Below, piece by piece: positions 36,301 to 46,632 of a DNA stretch of 64,000 nt. The notes under the pieces are model-generated. The model did not search any database. It was not told where the DNA came from and worked only from the letters and a program-made list of their open reading frames with translations. The DNA lies in NCBI GenBank assembly GCA_020852275.1, contig JADZBE010000022.1:124001-188000 (forward strand), read 5' to 3'. How positions within the stretch are numbered: the stretch's first letter is position 1; the number at the start of each line of letters is the position of its first letter. Origin of the DNA: Phycisphaerales bacterium. GTDB lineage: Bacteria; Planctomycetota; Phycisphaerae; UBA1845. The position numbers and the translations under genes were made by a program.

Positions 36301-36449
36301 TGGACAAAGGCGCCCAACCGGACGACGCTCTTCGACGCCAGATCGAGGCAGGAGCCGTCTCCGCGCCGGCGCCCGCCGTGGCCGCGCCGCCACCCGGCGT
36401 GGTCGCGCCCCCGCGCGCCGGCACAGCGCCTCCGCCCGGCGCGCCGTGA
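33351..36449 (+). CDS. Membrane-fused spermidine synthase-like protein
   Basis: The 1032-residue protein starts with a hydrophobic region of about 14 helices (to about 500) in two related halves, each with SGAAGLLYEI / TGAAGMMTQIGWTR-type starts and LG-x-x-x-A-LNTIGA-type motifs. This layout is found in spermidine-synthase-related membrane proteins. The following cytoplasmic domain (about 510-740) is a Rossmann methyltransferase-like fold with AVIGLGSGVTLRAVL and DVIISEPSNPWMAG. A helical C-terminal part and a Pro/Ala tail complete it. The substrate is unknown and polyamine synthesis is not implied. The ATG at 33351 is chosen because the upstream 22 codons (from a GTG) are polar and lack a ribosome binding site. 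Confidence 0.88.
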   Translation: MALHLILYICFFLSGAAGLLYEIYWAQRFGLLLGLDVFSHAAVLTAFMGGLALGSHVAGRRGDRAVRPWQTYARLELGIGAFGLLIPLVLPMLNAPLRWMYAATDGAPAPMTAARFVLAVGILLIPTSLMGATLPVMALAIRNEGERLGAVVGRLYALNTIGAVVGVLAGGFVLGEAIGLLGTNLTAVGLNVVAAGLAWYAGRGRTTSVDGMGVGDAGTTELRPASTGERGDGAGEQVPPLAPTSGASDMALEDDAGRGVWLVAIGAGMTGAAGMMTQIGWTRVIAFCVGSSTYAFSLIVAVFLVGLALGASAASWLVRRFRDAAVPWSAACMATSIFCWAVMLVLGGAPVRTLQLLQELVADGASAMTIYQQVGWRTFMLLALPTLALGATFPLACDAWAQRRRAGTARTTGSVYAINTIGAMLGSAMGGLVLLDAVGVQGTLHAGAILYGLAGVLGAVAARPIDARAFRLASGGLGLLTLCAGYVFGVSWDRKVFVFGPFLLQVPLEHPPVVMFYREAAAGTVAIVRERAEDIGASRDNTVLVCGGKPDASDRYDMGTQVLLGHLPMILHEEAKEAAVIGLGSGVTLRAVLTYPVQRVDVVEMSRAVVDGVHPPDGAPGPFDPVNGRCLDDPRANVIIADGRNHLALTDRTYDVIISEPSNPWMAGVAYLFTREHFENCRSRLKEGGILCQWLHSYSLPPREFLRVMQTVDEVFDSTTVWLSPSLDDYCIIATDRPRDAWTTVGRWMQRPEVAENLRSIRIESAADLFGSFLLDCATLRGKRLDSSLGVFGELEPNTDDHNELNFQAVRSFWRAGGVGAYRPLYDHTDFPRTWAASLLNGAVEDASWVRRIEDVQDAHRLMDWYQDTLKASRARAARRLGVETVAYDNIARDAFEASLKHEKPPPDEADINLSIKHARAAIAEARLASDAMVRHRRARDARMYALLAVEGDAEGGEADALLAEALLLMGRGDEARAALALAVDKGAQPDDALRRQIEAGAVSAPAPAVAAPPPGVVAPPRAGTAPPPGAP

Positions 36450-36521
36450 TGGGTGGCACGGTCTGACGTACTTGCCTGACCGGGATGAGCGTGGATGGAG
36501 CGAACGCGCCCGCGGATCGCT

Positions 36522-36547
36522 CACCGGTCCGCTGCTGCGGACCTGTG
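36522..36547. repeat. Hairpin repeat family A, copy 4
   Basis: CACCGGTCCGC-TGCT-GCGGACCTGTG with paired changes at the base of the stem relative to other copies, then CCACCC. A GGGTGGCAC about 75 bp earlier is the inverted flank. It lies upstream of hslU. Confidence 0.85.
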
Positions 36548-36656
36548 CCACCCCCGCGGTCCCTCTTTCCCCAGAATGCGGTTGCGCCCACCTGGGCCGT
36601 CGGCGCTGCCGAATGAATGCTGGCGTCGCGCCGCAAGGCGCGATACATCTTCCTTG

Positions 36657-38003
<1,347 letters not shown>

Positions 38004-38321
38004 TCAAAGACGCAGAGAGTTCTCCCCCGGGCCGCCGGGGCAGGCGCAGGGCGGGCCATGCCCGCCGACCTTGCCTCCTTGGAGAGAGTCGGGCGTAGCC
38101 CGCCCTACGAGCGACGCGCCGGAACTCACCGAAGCTCCGCGCGTCGGGATTCGCGGACCTTTCGAGGAAACTCGGACGACGACCCTTCGAGGCCCCGGTC
38201 CTTTATCGGAGTCACCTCCGATCGCGCCCCTGCGCCGATGAGCCCCCGCGCCCGCTGACCGATAGATCAGCGAAGCCTCGCGCACGTCGGTTCCATCGCA
38301 GCGAGGTCGGAGCTGTGCTTC
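38004..38321. other. Intergenic region upstream of motA
   Basis: A 318-bp gap with a GGGCGGGCCATGCCCGCC palindrome (38051-38068) and a TCGGAG-TCAC-CTCCGA hairpin (38208-38223). I see no T-run and no clear sigma70 or sigma28 promoter. Confidence 0.5.
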
Positions 38322-39110
38322 ATGGACATTTCAAGTCTCATCGGCGTCATCATCGGGTGCATCTGCCTGGGGCTGGTGGCGTTCCACACATCGCACGGGC
38401 ACTTCGCGATGTTCTACTCGCTGGAAGGCGTGCTCACCGTGTTCGGCGGCAGCATCAGCGTCTGCTTCATGGCCATGCCGCTGGACAAGGTGAAGAACGT
38501 CGTCGGCTTCCTGCGCCGATTTATGTTCAACAAGACGCGAAGCCCGGTGGAACTCATCAAGCTGATGAGCGAGCTGGCGGACAAGAGCCGGCGCGACGGC
38601 GTGCTGGCGCTCGAAGCGGAGTGCAAGAAGGCCGAGGCGGTGGACCCCTTCCTGGCGAGCGGCATCCGGATGCTGATCGACGGCACGGACGGCGGCGCGA
38701 TCGAGGGCACGATGCGCCTGGAGATCTCGGCGATGCAGGAGCGGCACAAAGCGGGCAAGAAGTTCTTCGATCTGATCAAGCTGTACGGTCCGGGCTGGGG
38801 ACTGGTCGGGACGCTCATCGGGCAGATCGGCATGTTCGGCAACCTCGAGGGCGGCAGCATCGGCGCGCTGGGCAAGAGCCTCGCCATCGCCGTCTGCGCC
38901 ACCATGTACGGCACGGTCGTGGCCAACGCCATCGCCGGCCCGATCGGGGACAAGCTGGGAACACGGTCCACGGAAGAAATCATGAACCGGGAGATGGTGC
39001 TGCAGGCGCTGCTCTCGATGCAGTGCGGCGACAACCCGCGCATCACCATCGACAAGATGATGGCCTTCCTGCCGCTGGCCGCGCGGGCCAAGGTGAAGGC
39101 GGCCGCATGA
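38322..39110 (+). CDS. motA: Flagellar motor stator protein MotA
   Basis: MotA forms the stator channel with MotB and couples ion flow to flagellar rotation. The 262-residue protein has four predicted membrane helices: two near the N-terminus (SSLIGVIIGCICLGLVAF, then FGGSISVCFMAMPL) and two after the cytoplasmic loop. The latter carry YGPGWGLVGTLIGQIGMF and AVCATMYGTVVANAIAGPI, with the conserved prolines of helices 3 and 4. The loop holds the expected charged residues. GGAG lies ten bases before the ATG. motB starts 26 bp downstream. Confidence 0.93.
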   Translation: MDISSLIGVIIGCICLGLVAFHTSHGHFAMFYSLEGVLTVFGGSISVCFMAMPLDKVKNVVGFLRRFMFNKTRSPVELIKLMSELADKSRRDGVLALEAECKKAEAVDPFLASGIRMLIDGTDGGAIEGTMRLEISAMQERHKAGKKFFDLIKLYGPGWGLVGTLIGQIGMFGNLEGGSIGALGKSLAIAVCATMYGTVVANAIAGPIGDKLGTRSTEEIMNREMVLQALLSMQCGDNPRITIDKMMAFLPLAARAKVKAAA

Positions 39111-39136
39111 CGCGACTAGCGGGACGCGCATAGCTG

Positions 39137-40048
39137 ATGAGCGATCACGAAGAACATCACGACGATTCCCACGCCGAGGGTCACGCCGCCAAGCACGGCG
39201 GCTCCCACGGCGGGCACGGCGGGGGACACGGCGGCGGCGGGCACGAGGAGGGTCACGAGGGCGCGCCCGAGTGGCTCATCTCCTTCGCCGACAACGTGAC
39301 GCTGATGATGGGATTCTTCGTCATCATGCTGGCGCTGAACCTCGGTCCCAAGGGCGGTTCCGACTCCGACGGCAAGAAGAGCGGCGCCGAGCAGGCCGCC
39401 GCCGGTCCGACCGCGGACATGCTCGATCTGGCGATTTCGCTGCGCGAGGCGTTCCATAACCCGGTAGATCCCGCGTCGATGGATCCCGACGACAAGCCGC
39501 TGATTGACCGCATGCTCCAGCGCCGCGGACAGGTGCCCATTGACGAGGACGGTCCGCGCGGCAATGCGTATGAGCTTCAGTCGCTGCGGCGCGGGAAATA
39601 CCCGGCCATCTGCGGCAGCATCCCCTTCGCCACCGACTCGACCGCGTTCACCGAGGAGGCCGAGCGGACGCTCGCCAACGTGCATGAGCACCTTCGCGGG
39701 TACAACATGGTGATTGACGTGCGCGGACACGTCAGCGCGTTGGAGGCGTCCAACACGAAGGACCGCGGCGTGCGGCTCTCCTTCGAGCGCGCCATGGTCG
39801 TCGTGGACGCACTGGTTCGCCTGGGCATCAGTCGCGGGCAGTTGCGCCCGATTCCCTCCGGGGACATGGATCGCGTGAAAGCGGCCGCGTACGACGCGGA
39901 GGGACACGGGCTGAATCAGCGCGTCGAGCTGATCCTCACCGAGGACGTGGCTCCGGATTACGCAGTCTCCTCCAGCGACAAGACGGTCAAGTCGCCCATG
40001 GGCGCCGGCGCCGGTCCCGAACCGTCCACCTCGGAGCCGGGACACTGA
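39137..40048 (+). CDS. motB: Flagellar motor stator protein MotB
   Basis: The 303-residue protein has one membrane helix (PEWLISFADNVTLMMGFFVIMLAL) carrying the ion-binding Asp52, then a linker. A periplasmic OmpA-like peptidoglycan-binding domain follows at about 150-275 (GSIPFATDSTAFTEEAERTL ... VIDVRGHVS ... LSFERAMVVVDAL ... NQRVELILT). The cytoplasmic N-terminus is unusual: 11 His among the first 40 residues in a Gly/His/Glu-rich run. It pairs with motA in an operon. No other flagellar genes are seen in the window. Confidence 0.93.
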   Translation: MSDHEEHHDDSHAEGHAAKHGGSHGGHGGGHGGGGHEEGHEGAPEWLISFADNVTLMMGFFVIMLALNLGPKGGSDSDGKKSGAEQAAAGPTADMLDLAISLREAFHNPVDPASMDPDDKPLIDRMLQRRGQVPIDEDGPRGNAYELQSLRRGKYPAICGSIPFATDSTAFTEEAERTLANVHEHLRGYNMVIDVRGHVSALEASNTKDRGVRLSFERAMVVVDALVRLGISRGQLRPIPSGDMDRVKAAAYDAEGHGLNQRVELILTEDVAPDYAVSSSDKTVKSPMGAGAGPEPSTSEPGH

Positions 40049-40294
40049 GCCGGCCGCGCCGCAGCCGGGACCTCGGGCCGTGACCTTGAGCCGGGCGCTT
40101 GCGCGCAGCGCTCCTTCGGCGACAAATCCGTGTGCGTGATGGTGCGGTGGTTGTCCCGACGCAAGGGAGATTCCTCGCCGAAGTCCTGTTCACGCGCATG
40201 GGATCGGCGCATCGGCCTTCCGCCGCCAGGTCGGGCTTCCCGCGGATCCGGTGCTCAGTGGCGTGCTCTTGATGCGAGGTTGAGGCGCGCCTCG

Positions 40295-42280
<1,986 letters not shown>

Positions 42281-42356
42281 GATCGTGCAAGCGAGATTCG
42301 GTCAAGCCGCGTGTCGTGCTGCCCATCCGATGCGCCCAAGACCCGGCGGCGCCGCC

Positions 42357-43100
42357 TCATTCCTTTCCGCCCTCGTAGCACTTGCACCCCGCCGCGCCGT
42401 GCGTGCACAGGGGATACCCCAGCGTCGACCAGCCCGGCGCCAGCAACTGCCCCGCCATGTCCGTCTTGCCGTGGAACCCGCCCATCATGTTGATCGCCCC
42501 GGTGAACCCGTCGCGCGAGAGAAGATCCTGCGCCGTGGCCGACCGCCCTCCCGAGCGGCAGCCGCAGATGATCTTCCGGTCGTGCTCCAGCACGCGCTCG
42601 ACCTCGGCCACAAAGTTCGGGTTCGGCTCCATCCGCCCGGTCGCGGCATTGCGGAAGGCGACGGGAATGTTGATCGCCCCCGGCGCGTGCCCTTGCGCGA
42701 ACTCCTCGACCGTGCGCACGTCAAGATACACATACCCCTCGCCGCTCTCGAGCCGCTTCCGCGCTTCCTGCACGTTGATTTCAGGTAGATTCATTTTCTT
42801 CTCATCCGACCCGCCCACCCCGCGCGAAGCAGCGGGGGCGTTGCCCTCGGCACCCGGCGCCTTACCGCCCTCGGCCCCCGGCGCCTTACCCGAAGCCGAG
42901 GGTGACAAAGCCGAAGGCTCCATCCCCGATCCAGACGGCTGCGAGCAGCCTGCGCCGCCGACCAGCGCCCACGACATGACAAGCCAGCCGCGCGTCCATC
43001 CTCGCGCGCCAATCAATGAAGCGGCCGGTCTCCAGCAACTCCAGCGATCGCGACATCCGATTTGAGGATTTCTAAACCGCGGCACCATCCAAGGGATCAT
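42357..43100 (-). CDS. Rhodanese-domain lipoprotein
   Basis: The 247-residue protein has an N-terminal export segment ending in a lipobox (LVGGAGC, Cys near 52). A low-complexity spacer with two GKAPGAEG units follows, then one rhodanese domain (about 105-225): VYLDVRTVEEFAQGHAPGAINIPV and the active-site loop CGCRSGGRSATA. A further Cys-containing tail (YPLCTHGAAGCKCYEG) follows. Rhodanese domains carry persulfide sulfur, and the partner is unknown. The ATG at 43098-43100 follows AGGAAC. The same-strand thioredoxin-NHL gene 76 bp downstream suggests a shared redox role. Confidence 0.85.
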   Translation of the reverse strand: MIPWMVPRFRNPQIGCRDRWSCWRPAASLIGARGWTRGWLVMSWALVGGAGCSQPSGSGMEPSALSPSASGKAPGAEGGKAPGAEGNAPAASRGVGGSDEKKMNLPEINVQEARKRLESGEGYVYLDVRTVEEFAQGHAPGAINIPVAFRNAATGRMEPNPNFVAEVERVLEHDRKIICGCRSGGRSATAQDLLSRDGFTGAINMMGGFHGKTDMAGQLLAPGWSTLGYPLCTHGAAGCKCYEGGKE

Positions 43101-43154
43101 AGTTCCTGCGCATCGCAGCCGAAAGCCCGTTCACGGCGGCGGGCGCGAATCCCC

Positions 43155-45635
43155 TCAGCGGCAGGACACGGTCCTGCACAAGCGGTCATACTCCAGAAGG
43201 CAGACGTTCGCCGCGCCCGCCGCGCCATACAGCCGGGTCTTTGCCCGCCCGGATGCGTCCGTGGTCATGCAATCCGCGTGGCCCGTGTCCGTGGAAGCAG
43301 TCAGGGTGGTGCTCGGCGGAAGCCAGGACTTCACGCGAACGACGAGGTCGCCCCGCTTGCAGCTTGCGGAAAGCCGCTGGATGTTGCCGGCGTAGGCCGG
43401 GGTCATGAGGAAGCCGCGGTCCTCGCCGGCGAGGGAGCCGTAGCCGCCGATCTGCCCGCGCTCGTTGATGGAGGAGGCGAATGACAGCCGATCCCACGGA
43501 CAACCGTTGTGCAAGTGCTTGTTCAGGTTACTCCGCCCGTTGGCATCCCAGCGCACCGCATGCTGGCCGGTCAACTCGTCCCGGATCACACCGACGATCT
43601 CACCCGCATTGTTGATCCCCCGAGCGCTGGAGTTGTACGAGTCCTCCGGTACGAGAACATGAATCGTGCCGTCCGGCGCCCAGACCACCGCGCGGTTCCC
43701 GAAGTCCCTTTCGACCGCCGCACCTGCCGCGACGCCGTGATCGTTGATGGCGTAGGGATACGCGGACAATCCGGTTCGTTGCATTTCGCTGACGTCGCCG
43801 CCCGGACTCCAACGGAACGGGCGATCGCTTTGATCTCCGGAGTCCCAATAGCCCACGACTTCCCCCGCCGAGTTAATGGCTTGCGCTGTCGAATAGCCCG
43901 GATTGCCCGGCACGGGGATCGGCGTCATGACGCCGACCTCCCAGAAGAACGCCGCGACATTTCCCTCGCTCGTGCCGGATTGACCCACGATCTGCCCGGC
44001 GTCGTTCACACCCTCAGCGAAGGCATTCGAGCCGCCCAGGTTGCCCAAGTCCGAGATTCGCCCATTGACCCACAGAACCGCGTGATATGTTTCCTCCGCC
44101 GATTGGGCGGTGCCCACGATCCATCCCATGGCGTTCAGATCGCTTGCGTTGCTGGTTTGACCCCCGAGTGTGCCAAGATCGATCGTTTGGCCCTGCTCCC
44201 AGGACACGGCGTGGTACACATGGCTGCCGAAGATGCCGTCCGCTTCGCCGACGACGATGCCCGTGTCGCCGACCGCGCCGCAGCCGGAGCGAGCGCCGTG
44301 GGGCAGGGGCGGAAGCTCCTGGATTACGTAGCCGCTGGGGATCGGGTCGCACTCTACAAACGCACACCCATCTGCCTGGCCATCCATACACACCGTGTGC
44401 GGACCTGTTTGATTGAAGAACCGCGCCACCGCGCGCCCGTCCGGTCGCACGGATACCAACTGAAACTCCCCGGATTCCAGAGACACGCTGAACGTCGCGC
44501 CCTCGGGAAGCGTGGTGACCATCCGCGCCTCGATCGTGCTGCCGCCGAGGACGTTGACCTCAACCCGCAGGATGCTCCCGTCCAGGGGAACGAGCATCCA
44601 ACCGTGACCGTCGCTGGCGCTCATCGCAATCCGTCCCGCGTCGTTGAGCGCCGGCTCCTCGAAATAGAGCTTCAGGCCCGCGCCGCGCGGCAGCAGCGAA
44701 TCGAGCGGTTGGATGAGACCGTCCGTCCAAATCGCCGACTCGCCTTCCCACGCGATCACGCCTTCCGCGCCGCCGAGCACCGTGCCTGACTCGTTGATCC
44801 TCCACGCATAACTTTCCGCGCCCCCCAAGGTCCCCAGATCGGTCATCACGCCGTCCTGCCACAGGAAAGCATGGCCGTAGCTCTGATTCCATCCCGATCG
44901 GGCGAATCCGACGACTTGCTCGAGATCGTTGATACCCTGCGCCTCGGACGCGTCGCCGCCGAGCGTTCCGAGATCCTGCATCACGCCCTCCCGCCAAAGA
45001 AAGGCGTGCCGCTGCCCGTTTCCCTTCGTGGAGAACCCCGCCACGACGCCGTGATTGTTCACCGCATACGCACAGGTCTGCGTCCCGCCGAGCGTGCCGA
45101 GATCGACGATGTCGTAGTACGGGTCCCCAGGCGTGAGCAAGTAACCGTGGGTCGCGCGCTGGTACTTCCCCCAGCCGACGATCTGCCCCGCGTTGTTGAT
45201 GCCTCGCGCGGTGGTCAGCGTCCATCCGCTGTCGGGAGGGATTCGCAGGTTCAAGTCCTCCCATTGCCCGTTCGCCCATACAAACGCGCTCAGCACATCG
45301 GTCGGATGGAGATCCTCAATCACCTCGCCGACGACCCTGCCCGATTCGTTGACGTCATAGGCGATACTGTCGTCGGGCCAATCGGGCGTAAGATCGGTGA
45401 TGCCATCTTCGACGGACCAGAGGAAGGCGTGGTATTCATGGCTGAACGTCCACGAGCTTCCGACAACCTGGGATCGGCTGTTCATCGCGATCGGCCTGGC
45501 GCCGCCATCCCCCAGTTCCGCGATGCGCACCATGGAATACCGTTGCTCCGCGCTCGCGGAGGAAGCCGCGGAAAGCTGCGCCGCACACACCGCGGCCGTG
45601 CACGCCCACCTGGGTCGATTCGCCAATCGGATCAT
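43155..45635 (-). CDS. Exported HAF-repeat protein with diverged shared C-terminal domain
   Basis: The 826-residue protein has a signal peptide (ACTAAVCAAQLSAASSASA). At least nine HAF repeats follow (HAFLWREGVMQDLGTLGG, HAFLWQDGVMTDLGTLGG, AFFWEVGVMTPI), each with a neighbouring I/V-N-x-x-G-x-V-V-G loop. These probably build propellers. A four-Cys-like insert divides the two repeat blocks near residue 360. The last 75 residues (SASCKRGDLVVRVKSWLPPS ... CRTVSCR) are a diverged relative of the C-terminal domain of the 13-20 kb gene run. The ATG at 45633-45635 has AAGGA eight bases upstream. Confidence 0.85.
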   Translation of the reverse strand: MIRLANRPRWACTAAVCAAQLSAASSASAEQRYSMVRIAELGDGGARPIAMNSRSQVVGSSWTFSHEYHAFLWSVEDGITDLTPDWPDDSIAYDVNESGRVVGEVIEDLHPTDVLSAFVWANGQWEDLNLRIPPDSGWTLTTARGINNAGQIVGWGKYQRATHGYLLTPGDPYYDIVDLGTLGGTQTCAYAVNNHGVVAGFSTKGNGQRHAFLWREGVMQDLGTLGGDASEAQGINDLEQVVGFARSGWNQSYGHAFLWQDGVMTDLGTLGGAESYAWRINESGTVLGGAEGVIAWEGESAIWTDGLIQPLDSLLPRGAGLKLYFEEPALNDAGRIAMSASDGHGWMLVPLDGSILRVEVNVLGGSTIEARMVTTLPEGATFSVSLESGEFQLVSVRPDGRAVARFFNQTGPHTVCMDGQADGCAFVECDPIPSGYVIQELPPLPHGARSGCGAVGDTGIVVGEADGIFGSHVYHAVSWEQGQTIDLGTLGGQTSNASDLNAMGWIVGTAQSAEETYHAVLWVNGRISDLGNLGGSNAFAEGVNDAGQIVGQSGTSEGNVAAFFWEVGVMTPIPVPGNPGYSTAQAINSAGEVVGYWDSGDQSDRPFRWSPGGDVSEMQRTGLSAYPYAINDHGVAAGAAVERDFGNRAVVWAPDGTIHVLVPEDSYNSSARGINNAGEIVGVIRDELTGQHAVRWDANGRSNLNKHLHNGCPWDRLSFASSINERGQIGGYGSLAGEDRGFLMTPAYAGNIQRLSASCKRGDLVVRVKSWLPPSTTLTASTDTGHADCMTTDASGRAKTRLYGAAGAANVCLLEYDRLCRTVSCR

Positions 45636-45993
45636 GGATTCATTCCTTACGAGACGGGATGGGGGAAAGCACATCCCCAACAACCGGTCGATCCACGGAC
45701 GCACCCCCGGGGCGATACACCACTCTACGCGACGGATAGGTAGAGTGTTCACATGAAGTGTGGCGCCGGTGTCGGACAACCGGAGCCTCCGGTGAGCGGC
45801 AGGGCGAAGCGTGCTTAAGCGCCTGTGGCGGCTCGGTTTGCGATTGCGTGGCGGGACGGCGGAGGTCGCGCGCTCGCCGCTCGAAGTCGCGCACATGCTC
45901 GGCCCACACATGGCGGGACTCGTCTCTGGGGTCGACCGGGAGGCGACTACGCAGCAAACGACCCGATGCGGATGCGGGTTGCGCGGCGTTCAC
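45636..45993. other. Intergenic region between the HAF protein gene and tRNA-Gln
   Basis: A 358-bp stretch with no repeat copy or supported gene. Confidence 0.4.
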
Positions 45994-46066
45994 CTGGGCT
46001 GCAAGGACTCGAACCTTGAACTTCCTGATCCAGAGTCAGGCGTTCTACCAATTGAACTACAGCCCA
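45994..46066 (-). tRNA. tRNA-Gln (anticodon CTG)
   Basis: The 73-nt minus-strand sequence begins TGGGCTGTAGTTCAATTGG and folds as a cloverleaf. A 7-bp acceptor stem (TGGGCTG / CAGCCCA) is followed by a D arm with AGTTCAATTGGTAGAACG. The anticodon loop is CTCTGGA (anticodon CTG), and the T arm contains GGTTCGAGTCC. The discriminator base is G and CCA is not encoded. Confidence 0.95.
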
Positions 46067-46294
46067 CTGCGGCCTGTGTTCTTACCCGGCTTCGCGGCGG
46101 GTTTCAAGTCGGCGACGGCGGCACGGGCGATCGCAGCCGTGACAGGATCGGCGGTCCCCTCGGGGCCGAGGAATGCAGCCACGGGTAGAGCGGCGCCCCT
46201 CGCCTCGCAGCGGAACCGATGGTCAGGATGCGAATCGGGCTTGGACCCCAACAGGGTCGCGGAATTTCCGGTCGCGGTTTCGTCGTGACGAGGG

Positions 46295-46374
46295 TCTCCT
46301 CTGCCCCTCACGCGTCTCATACGCGCCGCACGCGTCTCCTCTGCCCCTCACGCGTATCCTCCGCCCGCACCTGC
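46295..46374. repeat. 40-bp direct repeat, two units
   Basis: TCTCCTCTGCCCCTCACGCG recurs at 46295 and 46335, with ACGCGTCTC in between. The rest of the 46067-46632 region shows no supported gene. Confidence 0.8.
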
Positions 46375-46632
46375 TTCAGAGTTGGCAGGCTCTCCGAGGC
46401 ACGGATTCAGGACGTCCCGCGATCCCTGCGCCGGGATGGCGCTGTCCCCCGCGGTCAGATGGCGACCCACCTGGATGATTCCGCCGCCCGCGCGGCTCAG
46501 CCCGGTCTGCGGGAATAACATTGCGCTTGTCACCGCGTCTCTTGATCGGGCATCTGAAGTGGCGGAACAAGGGGAGGGGTTGTGCAGCGGCGACGCGGAA
46601 AGCCGGAAGAAGATCGCAAGTTGGGGGCGCAC

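Noticed and set aside
46057-46320. An 87-codon minus-strand frame next to tRNA-Gln
   Set aside because: It starts in repeats and runs into the tRNA, with no ribosome binding site and no recognisable motif.
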